Source: Ancylostoma caninum
Taxonomy: Eukaryota; Nematoda; Chromadorea; Rhabditida; Ancylostomatidae
NCBI GenBank assembly: GCA_037903475.1
Contig: JBAJFG010000621.1
Coordinates: 558,001 to 622,000 of the forward strand
Reading direction: 5' to 3'
Length of the DNA stretch: 64,000 nt
This document shows, piece after piece, positions 1 to 12,009 of this stretch. The first letter of the stretch is position 1. Each line of letters starts with the position of its first letter. The notes under the pieces are model-generated. The model had not been told where the DNA came from. It ran no database searches and saw nothing but the letters and a program-made list of their open reading frames with translations. The position numbers and the translations under genes were made by a program.

Positions 1-63
1 AGTTTAGAGACGTCCTCCAAATGAACATAAAGTAAAGGATAAGGAATTAAAGCAGTCGACGCT

Positions 64-113
64 AATCAATCCCATCCTTCAGATGCGCTACGCATCTGAA
101 GGGTGGGATTGAT
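64..113. repeat. 50-base near-perfect palindrome
   Basis: Two arms of about 23 bases (AATCAATCCCATCCTTCAG and its complement) meet around a short CTAC-type centre, so the DNA or its RNA could form a hairpin. No gene is visible nearby. It may be the remnant of a palindromic MITE. Confidence 0.7.
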
Positions 114-1466
114 CTCCATCTAAGAATCATAAACACCTTTAATGTGTGTGCCGGTTCAAGCGGTACTTCCTTTAGAAGCAGTCTATAGTACCTAATACAC
201 TTTTGCATTGCCGAGACGAGTGTCATTATCCATGACCTCACCGATATGTTCATGGGCCTTGCCCAGATGCTTGGGACGAATGAAGATCTGTACTAAACTG
301 CGCATAACGCACGATCAGGGAGCCACACAACCTCCCAAAAATAGGCGCCACCCAACCGCCTCAATGAGCCACCCAACGTGTATGTTTACGATTCGATAAA
401 CTGGAGGGCATCCGATATTACAAGCCGGTACTTCGTCCTTTCAGACTCCCTCGTCACCAACTTAGCGACTTCGGAGAGGGAGGGAGTAGCTTGGTGGGCC
501 AAGGCCGAGGATTGAAGCAGCAACCGATTGCGTGGCAGTGCGCCTTTTGCCACCGCACAAAAGCGATCAAAAGTAAAATAGTAAGAAAGTTGCAGACCTT
601 TACAGATGAACTCCATACATATGCATCGAAAGAGAAAAGCATGACCGTTCTTCTTGGTGTAGAAAAGCATTATTTTTTCAGCCTTGTTATCAAACAAGAT
701 TGCGGTGTCTATGAGTGCCGCCCCGTATCTCTAACCGCTCTAGCCCCTTACGCGCTTTTGTTTAATAGATGTTGTCAGATGCTTTTCCATAGCATCGCAA
801 CCATTGCAACAGCGTCAACGCGAGCGCTCACCATAGATCGATCATCTTTATTTATACATACAAAGATGGATCATTTGATTTTTTCAAAACGGGCTCTCAT
901 TAACCATAACAAGAGTGGGGTTAGGAGGAACAACGAAAAGGGCTAGATGTTTCGCCAGGGTAGAGTTACCAAAAGGGTGCGCAGAAAAACTGCGGTTCAT
1001 CTCTGACCAGGCTGCCAACATTGTATAAATAGATGTCTAATATATTATTGAAGCATTAGGTAGCAGAGAAAACTGTCAACTACTGGAAGATGACTAGATC
1101 GCAAAAAGTGCACAAGTGATAAGAAAAACAACTAAGACCAAAAGTGGTGTTAAACTATAAAGTACATGTCTTTAAAACTTCTTGCTCACGTTTCAGTAGA
1201 AAAAAAGAGAGCCGCGAAGTGCTGAAGTTTGAGCAAAAACGGATGGAAATGAAGTTCATTCCGTCAACAAGTTATTTTCCTTTAAACTAAGTGAATGTAT
1301 TACTGTTTGACCACTTCTCACTCAAGGTTGGTGTATTATGGACTTTTTACTTACTTACTACAAATTCAAACCATCAAAATTGTGGTGGCAAAATCAAAAA
1401 GGTTGCGAGGTTATTATGGATCCTTAGGAAGCAATAGTTTAAAAAACCATACAAATAAGTGAACAC

Positions 1467-1671
1467 CAGGGGCAGACGCAGTTTTCCAAATTACTTTACA
1501 ATACAAATAAAAATCCTGCATTAGTTTATTTTTGTATTTTTTCATTATTATTTTATTTAATATTTATTATTATATGTAATGCTTTTATTAATTTTATTTT
1601 CCATCTGGGTCCCCAAAACGGCGGAAACCCCACTCTTTTTCCCACGCCCCTTTTTTCTGCGTCCGCCACTG
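1467..1671. mobile_element. hAT-type MITE with 8-base target duplication
   Basis: The ends are CAGGGGCAGACGCAG on the left and the complement of CAGTGGCGGACGCAG on the right. Both are flanked by a perfect 8-base direct repeat GTGAACAC (1459-1466 and 1672-1679). The interior is AT-rich with no coding capacity. CAGKG ends plus an 8-base duplication are the hallmark of hAT transposons. The rest of 1-2339 holds no gene I can support; it is presumably the TKFC upstream region. Confidence 0.8.
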
Positions 1672-2339
1672 GTGAACACTCCATGTTATGAGCTCTTAAA
1701 CTTTCCTCTTGTCATAGAAACGAGTAAAATTAATCGATTAAGCCTAGAATGAGACGAAAGGAAGACCATCAAGCGAGTAGAAAAAATAGCGGTAAGGAAG
1801 TCGGCAAGACCCAATGTCGGCCAACGCCGCGAGCGCGGTGGCAGACTGACAGACGGCAGTATCAGGCAATCTGTCGCAGCTTGAAAGTGCGAATATGCGC
1901 GTCTAGCTCGACTCTGCAAAGACAGGGAGGCCTATGATAGGGCTTTACCAAACTCGTATCACTCAGCATTGAATCCTTGCCGTTGTCATAGCAATCATCA
2001 CCTTCGATTTTGGTGATCAAGAGCTCCTTGTCATGCTTTGGTGAAACTGAAGCTACATCTACGAGCACCAACAACAAAAATTTTATGAAATATTGACTTG
2101 AAAGTCAGGTGCCCTACTATTCAAGGCAACAGTTTTAAGAACAAGCCCTAAAGTTCAGAACTGCGAACGCTAAACTGCTGCCACAACCACGACCGATCGA
2201 TCGCAAGAACACTTCGTGCAGCCGCAAAAACAACGTTTGCACCCGAGCATGCACTGTTGATCATTTCTCTTTACTAGCTTGCACTTATCACTTCGATAAG
2301 CGATACCGGCTATATTTAATCCTTACTCGAATTCAACTA

Positions 2340-5300
2340 ATGTTCAAACTACCAGCATTCATTTGTGCTGGTCGTGTGCTTTACTCTCAAATAACAGATA
2401 GCCGTATTCCACTAGCTGCTGTCATCCGCTCACCCCGTCAAATGTCAACGATCACCAAGAAATTCATCAATGATCCAAAGAACGCTGTCGACGATGCACT
2501 AGACGGTTTGGTGAACGCATCGGAAAGCATCACATTCGACAAGGTTCGAGAAGCATTTTTCTTGCAAATGCATGTACTACGGCGGTATTTTATGGTTGAT
2601 GCGCGTCAAATTTGACGCGACGATACTTAATGCATAACGAAGAGGAGAAAAGTATTCTGGGCAGGGTGCGAATGTTCCTGGTTTGGCCGTCGCGACGTCT
2701 GCGCGAACAAACTGCATTCTGATCTTCGCCGACCGAGACATCGCGAAAACTTCGTGAAATTTCGGGCCGACGCGTCGAATTTGACGCGCATCAACCATAA
2801 ATACCGCCTACTACTACGACAATATCCATGAAAGTTCGCTGCATAAAAGGATAAATCTCCTAGCTCTCATATGTTCATGTGAAGAAAATTGCATAATAAA
2901 GAAGACTAACACTTGTTGTAACTGATACTTCCTGGATGTGAAAATTCCGCACGGATGCGTGTAGATTGGACGCATATGCTTGGCGCCTCGCCTGCGTGCG
3001 TTTTAGCGCAATCACTCGTCTGGATGTTCCGCTGCGCGAAACTTTCATACTGCCTGTACAGGACAACTATACTAGATGCGTGCGTTTGCCGCGCGTGCGC
3101 CTACATGATAAAGGATAGGGCCAACTGCACCACTGACGCAGCTAGACGCACGAATTCGCGATCTGGCAACGGGTGCGCTTTCATTTCATTGAAGATGTAC
3201 ATGCCGCGTTGACCAATCTTCATCGAAAATCCTTCGCAAATTGATGCGTGCGTCCGTCCGACGAGCGATTGACGCATGCACCTAGTGTAAATTGCTCTCA
3301 AATTACCCTTACATGTACTGCTAGTTAAGGAAAACCTATAGCCGTATCCGAACTCTGCTGGGCCAGCCATGCATGGCCCAGTGGTGCATGGCCCTTTCCA
3401 AGCGTGCATGGCTCATCGCGTATGACCCGGAGATATTTCGCTTCGAAGTTTTGGGGCAAGACTAGCCGAATAGTGCCACTGAATCCTCCCATTTCTGCCA
3501 GTAACCTTGTTTAATTACTGTGTATTGAAATGAAACAGTGCTATGTTATTATTCAAAGCATCGGTAGAAAGAGCGAAATGAAGATCCTTTTTTGCTAAAG
3601 AACGAAAAGTACGCATGAATCCGGACGAAGAAAAACGGAAGATTTTGTCGCATGGCCCTACCAAAAGTCGTGGTCCATGCCCGGTGAGCACCGATTTCGA
3701 ATTGCGCGCGCTGCTCCCGGAATACGAGGTCGCATATGGCCCAGTTGGCCACGCATGGCTCTGGGCCAAACCGCGCCGGAATACGTCTAGTGAAGACCAG
3801 AAACAAAATCAGGAGTCGACAGTAACATCCCTCATGAAAAAAACCTCTCAAACAACGATGAGAGACATCTAGATGTGTTTTTAATTTCAGAACTGTCGCC
3901 GGGTCGTTCTACGAGCCGACTATGCAGATTACTGCGGCAAGGGAAAGGTCGCATTGATAGCAGGAGGTGGCTCAGGACACGAACCGTATGCTGCAGGTAA
4001 CCTCCTGCTTTTCGGTTTCGCAGCTAAATTCAACAGCTTTACAGTATCGTAGTGGTGTATACGCGTGAGCAGTAGCTCCCTACTGCTAACCTAGAACCTA
4101 CGGGCTACGAAGCACAAGGAACTCCAGGTGTCGAGGTCCCCACGAACCGTGCCGAGTGGCACTATTGGTGTCTGCCGCAGCCCCAGTAACCACGCTCGCC
4201 CTCTCGCTCTTCGCAGTGTTGCCGTGGACTGTACTGGGCCGTAAAGGTGTCGACAGTTGGAACTCCCTGTACAGTGAATTTTACCATTGCTTGATGAGGA
4301 GCAGGGCCGCAACTTAAAGGCAGTGTATCACCTTATGATGGGTACCATGATTTCAACAGAATCCGGTCCTATTCGATGTGCTAAATTCCATAGATGTGCT
4401 TGGAATCTGAAAAAAACAGCAAAAATCCTACCTTTGAGGCAAGAGTTAATATTGACGCGGACGAGTTTGCTTGCTGGAAAACTAGGAAATGCGGATGAGA
4501 AGTTAGGCTTGAACATTAAAATGAACTTCTCAGCAATAGTCATTACCGACAGAACAAATTCTGCCGAGTTGGAAAACCATACCTCACCCTCAGCAAGTAT
4601 TCGCTGCAGAATGAAGCCTCTCGTCCAAAGAAATCCGTAACTTATGGGGTTTTCAACGTTTCTGTGAAACTTAAAATACATCTTTGTGCTCAGGTGTTCG
4701 CATATGTTCGACTGACGTGTTAACCTCGAACGCGGTCCCTGAAGATGAGACACTGCCTTTAAGTGAACTGAGCCTGAAATGCCACATACGGAATAAAAAT
4801 CCGAACTACGTTTATCCCAGTGATCACTTCGAAGGTATAGGTTTTCTACCTCTCAGCTCTACAATAACTGCAAGCTGGGGAGTTACAATTCGAAAACGCA
4901 ACTTTTCACCTCAAGATAAAGTATATTAGTTCCAGTGCAAACTGCCCCTTACTGAATGGCTGTCCAGTTTGACTCTTTGTTAACGTAACTACAAAAAGCT
5001 GATAGCGATATTGCACCAGAAATTTCTAGCCATGAAAGAGAAAAGTCACGTCAATACTAGACTTCTAGGCTACACCGGTCCTGGAATGCTCACCGCAGCC
5101 GTCGCTGGCAACGTATTTGCCTCGCCACCATCTCGCCATGTCAGCGCGGCCTTGAATTCCACAACAAGTAAAGGTGAAGTCATCCGACAAAACATTATTG
5201 GGATCTGGCAATATAACCAGAGATTCTAGGCGGTTCGATACTCTTTATCATTAACTACACTGGAGACAGGTTACACTTCGGCTTAGCCGCAGAGCGCTAC

Positions 5301-8300
5301 AAAGCCAGTGGACATGATGTTCGGGTGAGCAAAAACTTAAAATCGCACCTTTTGTCCCCCAAATGTTGCTCATTTCAGGTAGTTACAATCGCTGATGACG
5401 TTGCTATTGACAGCGCTATGTCAACAGCAGGGAGAAGAGGTCTCGCTGCAGCCGTTCTCGTATTGAAGGTGATTTTATGACAATCAAAAGGCCTTTCTTT
5501 GCTAGAGTCAACATTGGAAGCTTCGGTTCCAAACATAAGTCAACGTGCTACCTCCAAAGCATTAATAAATGTCGGTCTTATCACTCCTATTGGCAGGTTG
5601 CTGGTGCCATGGCAGAAAGTGGCAAATTCAGCGCAGAAAAAATTGAGGAGTTTACAAACAAAATGAACAAGCATGCTGGTCAGTGACACGTCTATCAAAG
5701 CTGTTCATTCTACGGATTCGTTCCTTTGCAACACGCAAAAACGAAAGAAATCAAAGCCCTCGGAATTCACACCTTTCAGTTCAGGCACCATGGGAGTTTC
5801 CCTTTATCCATGCAGTGTGCCTGGTGGAGGAAAGATGTTCGATTTGCCTAACGATATGATGGAAGTTGGCCTTGGAATACATGGCGAACCGGGATGTCGT
5901 CGTGAAGCTGTAGAGAACGCGCACAAAATTGTCGACACCATCATGACAAAACTCCAGAAAACTGTACAGTTCACGAAAGGTACAACTTCTGGCTATCTAC
6001 GGACAAAGCAGGATAAAATATGATCGATTCACAAATCGAATAGAAATTCTTTCCAGACGAGCCTATAGTACTACTTATTAACAACCTGGGTGGAGTGTCA
6101 CAAATAGAAATGGGCATCATCAAAAGCGAAGCAATCAAGTGGTGCCGTAAGTTCTACAAATAATTATCATTGTTATTCTATTCGGATCTTAGGAGAACGT
6201 TATGTATGAGTTTCAGATCAACACAATATCAAAATTGCCCGAATTCTGTGTGGCTCATATATGACTTCATTAGATGGACATGGAATAAGTCTGACAATTT
6301 TACGGTTATTTGACTCCGAAATCCTTGAATTTTTAGGTAAGGTAGTTGCTTATTTCGATATGTCCTGAGCGACTGTTATAAATGTGAAAATATGATGCCT
6401 CTACAGATGCTCCAACGTCAGCACCAGGCTGGCAAAGAGCAGATAAACTTGGTAAAGCAGAATCAGCCCCATCGGCTGACAAGGGTCAATCCATTACCAT
6501 ACAAACATCTTCTAAAGGAGCAGCGTTTACAAAAGGTGACTAAGACGACTGCTTGATCATAATATAATATGGGAAAAGATTATTCCTTCAAGAATAATGT
6601 TCAGAGCAAGCCGATCTCGCCAAAAAGTGTGTGACTGCTGTCTGCAATAAGATGAATTCCATGGAATCTGAACTAAACGCCCTTGATGGCGCTGCAGGCG
6701 ATGGAGACTGTGGCTCAACATTTGCACACGCTTCGAAAGGTGATAGATAGTCTGAGCCTATTCAGCACGCCTGTTTATAATATGCGGAAATCTGTCATGG
6801 AGGAAAGTAACAACTCAAAGGGTACACATGTACTTAAAGTTTTTTTTGTTGCAGCAATTACTGAACGAATGAAGACGTGTGAGCTAAGCAGTGCTCAACA
6901 ACTTCTATTCAGCATTGCCGAAGTGTTCGAACAAGAAGTGGGAGGGACAGGTGGAGCAGTGAGTTTGCGGCTCATTAGAAATTATCAAAGATGAAAGTTT
7001 TTTACAATTCGCACAATACGTGTTTTTTTTTTGTTTTTGTCTTTCACTTTCTAGTCTGTTCTGATGCCAGCTCAGTTCCAAACGAGTCAAACAAAGCGTT
7101 TTGATATTGAAATGGTTCCAAAACAGCTCCATCTATCTAAAACAACAGCTATCAACCCGTCTGTATTCTATACAAGAAATAACGGAAATCTTTGACGGAA
7201 CTTCGTTAGAATTCCGCATGGGAAGAAAACTTCCACTTCTAACCTATAGGGGCTAGAAAATAGTTTCATGGTAATTGTAGGAAAATTGCAAAAAAATTCC
7301 GAGGGATAAGATCAGCAAAATTTGATGGAAATAACGGTGTGAAGATTTTAAAGGCTCTAACCTTTATCTGCAACTGACTGGAATTCCCATTGCAGCTCTA
7401 TGCTCTGATGCTAAGTGCCGCATCTGAAGCTTTCGAGACGTCCATCACATCTAAAGACTTCGCAACAGCGCTACAAAAAGCATCCGAAGCGGTACAAATA
7501 TACGGCGGAGCCAAGCCAGGAGATCGAACTTTGGTGTGTTAACTTGAGGCTAATCCTTCACTAACTTCAGAACAGTCGTCACTGCTTTTACAGCATTTTC
7601 AAAAAGAACACAGTTCAGGTTGACGCACTACATGGGGCAGTGGAAAAGATCAAGAGCGGAGAAAGTCAATGGGATACTATTTTAGAGGTTTGTTTTCTCT
7701 TCATACGACAAAAGTGGTTTCAGTTAAAATGCTGGCTCTTTCACCAGTACTCACTTATGATTAAATTTAGTCGAGTACTTCTGTCCATAAAATGGCAATA
7801 TATAAGGGAAACCTCAACTCCTTCCATCAAATGATAAAAGCTCCTCGGATGAAGTGACAAGAATTTCTTTGTAAAAAGCGAAGAGGCGAAGCCGACCCCT
7901 CCCCCTCTGAAAAAAAAATCCCTAAATGTCAAACAAGCTAGATCCCTTCCCTCCGACTTTTGAGACACAGTGTGGAGCCTGAATGATGATAGCCGGGAGG
8001 AGGAACTTGGGTACCCGCAGCCGCTGGCGACTGTCAATTACTGCCAGCTCTAGCGCTCGATGCCAAAGCGACTGTAAATTACCGCCATCTCAAGCTGTAG
8101 TTTCTTAGGCCCGCCCACTGCCGCCACCCCACTAACTGCCGCGCGCGGCATTCACGTCGCGGCGACGACGTGAAGACGGCATCTAAGAAATCCACGAAGC
8201 GGGGAAAGCTGTGATTAATAGAAGTGGGTATTCCTAGTACTGTGCTAGGTCAGTTATGATCAGTATATAAGAGAATAGAGATATTATTGATAAAAAAACA

Positions 8301-11300
8301 CATTTTCTGTATCATTCTTTCACTTCTTTTTTATTCGTCCGTTTCCACCTTCTCCACTTTTCTCATTTCCAACCCTGATCCGTCCAGTTCTGAACACACG
8401 TCCATCCTCGTCCATTGTAACGGCACAAATTCCGTATCTATTATGTACCACCATGTCTTTCTTTAGCAACTACGGTGTAGACTGCAATTTCTTCCCTAAA
8501 ATTAGTTGGAACAGAATTTGAATTTATAAAGGATTAAATAAATGAGCTGAAAAACAACACTATTTTCAGCTATCACGAGGAAATTTCTAGAAAATATCTG
8601 CCTTTGTGAATGGTTGTGAAGTGATTACTGTTCTACTTTTCATCACTATTAAAATTATGAAGATTCTGATGCAGGTCAAAGTCAAATTTCTTGCAGCACT
8701 TTAGAATTAGCCAACGGCTTCTAATTTTTTTTTCAAAACTACTAATGGAGACGTTAATTTCACTAATAACGCATTCGTTCGATCTTAAAATTACAATCGA
8801 GATGAATCATTGAATTAAAATTCAATTCGAAAAGCGCTTACACTTAGATTTCTGAGCAAAATAAAAAAAAAACGGTCTTTTCCTTGTTTCGTCATTGGGA
8901 AATGAATGTTCAAAAAACAGTTCATTTTACATGTGTTTCGTCCTGAATTTCAGTCCATTCGACTACTGCATTCTCATTATCAGTTTCAGGAAATCAATAC
9001 CACCAAAACTGTTGTTGAGCGGCGATCTAACGACATTGTATCCATGAGGTACGCCTGCAGACAGAGCACGTATCTGCGAGGCATTTCTTACACCTCATTT
9101 GGCGAAGGAGTAATAATCGATTAGATTGAAAAGGAAACACTAAGGATTCATTGAAATAGGACTCAAAAGTGTTGAGCCAATAACGTTCCACATGCCTTAG
9201 CGTAGCTTTTAAGAATGCTGAATGCTCAATTTCTAGAGGAAAATCTAATGGGAAGGTTTAAAAAAATTCAAATTTTTCGAATCACACAGAGATTTCATTT
9301 CCACTACCTTACCTTTTCGGTAAACTGACAATATATGCGATCTGGTATTAAAATAAGTGAAATAATTTGACAAATGCGCACCTACAAAAATTGTATCATT
9401 AAAGGACAAAAGCAACCTGTACGCGAAATAGTACTAATGATTACTACATAATTATCACAAATCCAGAAACGTCTCGGACTGTTGTACAAATTTCAAATTC
9501 TGCAGGATCGCTGTCCTTCCTAAAGTAAACAGCAACAGCGCGCTGGGACTTCTGGGAGAGTCGCGCTTAGAAAAGCTTAAAAGCTTCTGCCCACAAAGGC
9601 AGTTAATTATCGTGATCACCATTTAAAATCCGCATCCCATACAAAAACCGATTTTGTCTACCATACTCAACAGAATTACTTTACGATACCCTCTCCAACT
9701 CAATTCCCTGTTTCGCGAGCCCCTTCCATGTATGTTCACAAACACGCGCGGCTGAATGGGCGGGACCGCGACAATTTGGGCGGTGCTAATGCCATGCGCA
9801 GCGCGAGTCAGCCGTGGCGCTGGCAACTATTTTGGAGCGCGCGACCTGGCAATAATTAACAGCCGCCGCCGGCTGTGGGTACCCAAGTTCACTCACCCAT
9901 GATAGCCTAGCAATCCAGGGTGGTAAGACATTTCACGAGGAGCGCTGTTTAGTGATTGATATGACCAGACTCGTCTATCTCAACAAGACAAACTCGGTAA
10001 GAAAAATCAATGGACTTTATTGTGTCAAAGAATCATAGCAATGCTCCACAAGTATTTCATAAAAACGTGTACGTGAGAGGGCGCAGCAGTGAAAAAAAGC
10101 TTAATTTCAGGCAGCAACGAAGGCGGCTCAATCCACAGCACAAATGAAAGCCAGAGCGGGACGAGCAAGTTACACTGCGAAAGAGGTGCGTAATTTTTAT
10201 AACTAGTAGAGTTCACACGAACGTTGTTGATGGAATAATAGATGAAACCATAAGAGAACAGTGGAGAGCGAGAGGACTCGTAGGAGGCTACAATGTAGTA
10301 AAAGCTTGGGTTGATGCAGTCTTAATGAAATGTTGGGCTTGGGTGGAAGATTGAGAAAGCCACGAGGAAAGTTTGCGAGGCTAAGCAGCGGGTCGAACTG
10401 GACTTCCAGTCACGCCAATCATTTTCATGAAAGGTAGACGTGGGTAACCCGATCAGAAAGAATGAGAATGGTAACGAATGAGCACTCTGACTGATTGCAT
10501 CAAGGAAGCCCACAAGACAACGAAAAAAATAGCAGCGAGCTAAATAAAAAAAGAAGAGAAATCTGCGCTAATAGCCAGGTCATCACAAACCAAAAGGGAG
10601 CACTATGGCTGAGAAATGTTGCCTACAATGCCTACAAGGCAAAATGAGTACTCTGCTCTTCGATCTGCTCCCGAAGGAAAAATAAAAGTGCGGGAGCGAA
10701 TCACTGGTGAACCGCTCAACAGTTACCTATCGTATGCAAATAACAAAGAAAGATGATTATCTGAACGAATCTACGAATTGGCAGAATGGTAGAAAGACGT
10801 CAGAGTTAGGAAGGCTACGTATGCAAGTCTTTGAAGGGTGGATGACATGAGGTTATCAAATTAACAAAGAGTGCGAATTTAAAAAAGTGAGTACACTCAC
10901 AGAACTCCGTAATTTGCTAGTTACGGAACTCACAGCAATCCGAAGAAAAGACTCATTTAGACCTAACATCGATGTGATGTCTCTGATGGCTGTGTTCTCG
11001 ATACTTTCTTTCCTCAAAAAGGATCGGGTCTACGATAAAAACCATCACAGTCCAACTTTCGATCCATACCACAGTCCGTAGATTTTGGACAGGTAAGGCA
11101 AAAAGGTGAACATAAGAGAGGGCAGCTAGGTATGTCTCCATAGAATGGAAAGCAGCTTGTAGGCGGGATGAACATGTCACAATATTCCCCCCCCCCCCCC
11201 AAAAAAAAAAGTAAACGGTTGATCTACTCCGTTCGCAGTTACGGGAACTCCTTAGACTGAGATATGGAGCAACTTCAATCAAAAGCATGCGAAGAAATAA

Positions 11301-11500
11301 CCTGAATAAACCCTCCGAGAAGACCATACTACGATTTTTCCCTGCTTTTTCCGCACTACATAGATTTTCTTATTAACTAAGTTATATCTGCAGACAAAAC
11401 AGCTAGTGTTTAGGTACAAACAAAACCCGATGCCGGAGCAGTCGCCATTGCTGCCTTCATGCAAACACTGTGGGACACAATCAAGAGCAATGCACATTGA
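2340..11500 (+). CDS. tkfc: Triokinase / dihydroxyacetone kinase (TKFC-type), complete, 16 exons
   Basis: Exons: 2340-2543, 3891-3996, 5069-5173, 5230-5324, 5379-5468, 5597-5678, 5785-5979, 6057-6146, 6217-6336, 6407-6535, 6605-6739, 6855-6958, 7396-7533, 7571-7687, 10111-10185 and 11414-11500. They join in frame to 623 aa. The family phosphorylates dihydroxyacetone and glyceraldehyde with ATP; the animal enzyme can also cyclise FAD to cyclic FMN. The DhaK domain (about 36-370) shows GGGSGHEP (93-100), NYTGDRL and the GLGIHGE motif, whose His260 matches the His that binds the substrate covalently. The DhaL domain (about 405-623) shows LDGAAGDGDCG with Asp433, 438 and 440 as Mg-ATP ligands, then ARAGRASY and a PDAGAVA C terminus. 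Two oddities: an N-terminal extension of about 34 residues rich in R, S and hydrophobics (mitochondrial-presequence-like; Met35 could be a second start), and GGTGGALY where the family usually has GGSSGALY. The human protein is 575 aa. Confidence 0.93.
2581..2808. mobile_element. MITE in TKFC intron 1
   Basis: Inverted ends of about 38 bases begin GGCGGTATTT and contain GATGCGCGTCAAATTTGACG. The element lies 37 bases after exon 1. TACTAC occurs on both flanks and may be the target duplication, though the flank is a short TAC run. No coding capacity. Confidence 0.75.
3060..3298. mobile_element. MITE, copy A of a family shared with 27349-27695
   Basis: The left end resembles AGGRCAAYTATACTA followed by ATGCGTGCG; the right end reads GCACCTAGTGTAAATTGCT. 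The same end and internal words (TGCGCCTA, CATGCCGCG, TTCATCGAAAATCC) recur at 27349-27695. It lies in TKFC intron 1. Copy boundaries are approximate. Confidence 0.55.
3370..3800. repeat. Imperfect inverted repeat rich in GCATGGCCC
   Basis: The words GCATGGCCC, GCCATGC and GGGCCA recur in both orientations across the second half of TKFC intron 1, as in a decayed foldback element. No clean ends were found. Confidence 0.35.
4314..4762. mobile_element. TTAA-flanked MITE, copy 1 (TKFC intron 2)
   Basis: Both ends read TTAAAGGCAGTGT in inverted orientation (ACTGCCTTTAA on the right). Further copies lie at 31716-32141 and 49861-50313. TTAA at both borders suggests a TTAA-targeting transposase of the piggyBac type, but the AGG terminus is not the classical piggyBac CCC. 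Open frames inside it are not genes. Confidence 0.65.
7995..9898. mobile_element. Mutator-like (MULE) non-autonomous element in TKFC intron 14
   Basis: Inverted ends of at least 22 bases share GAACTTGGGTACCC and similarity runs on for about 60 bases (CAGCCG, then TGYCAATTAYTGCCAG). A perfect 9-base direct repeat ATGATAGCC flanks it (7986-7994 and 9899-9907). Nine-base duplications with long inverted ends are typical of Mutator-like elements. No transposase frame is visible in the 1.9 kb interior, so it looks non-autonomous. Confidence 0.8.
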
Positions 11501-11591
11501 AAAGCCAACGATATACGAATTCTCGACGAAACGAGTTATTACAGAGAAATCTAGCAGAAAATCAGCAGTAGAACTCTTTAGTAGATTCATA

Positions 11592-11597
11592 AATAAA
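11592..11597 (+). terminator. Poly(A) signal AATAAA for TKFC
   Basis: AATAAA lies 92 bases after the TKFC stop codon, within the 510-base gap between the convergent TKFC and kaptin genes. It is a candidate 3'-end signal; the cleavage site cannot be seen. Confidence 0.45.
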
Positions 11598-11991
11598 TCA
11601 ATATTTTTTAAACACGACGCTTACAATGCAACAACTACATACGCATGGAATTGAGGGTTTTTTTTTAGCTTCAAATGGATTTCATAGTCATTTCATCACT
11701 GGCTGGTTCCCAAAAAATTACACACTTATAAGAACGAAACATCAATTGACATTAACAAACAGAAAAATTTCACAAGATTTGCACATATCATCATAGAACA
11801 CGGGAAACAATGCAAGAAATGGCAAGAGTTAAAACATTATGTACCTAGTCTCTTTAACACTTTAAATGAAACGCTTGCTCTTGAGTAAAATATCATAGAA
11901 GTCAACCTCACTTCTTTTCAGATGTAAGTTGAAAATATTACAATTAAAAGAGGGGAGGTATACTTTCCATATTTTTGCAGAGTTGTTATCG

Positions 11992-11997
11992 TTTATT
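11992..11997 (-). terminator. Poly(A) signal AATAAA for kaptin
   Basis: AATAAA on the minus strand begins 13 bases downstream of the kaptin stop codon. This implies a very short 3'UTR, as is common in nematodes. Confidence 0.6.
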
Positions 11998-12009
11998 TTC
12001 TAACAAAAT

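Noticed and set aside
491..946. 151-codon plus-strand frame upstream of TKFC
   Set aside because: No recognisable motif, unusual composition, no splice partners.
4328..4753. 141-codon minus-strand frame in TKFC intron 2
   Set aside because: Lies entirely inside the TTAA-bordered MITE; no domain recognised.
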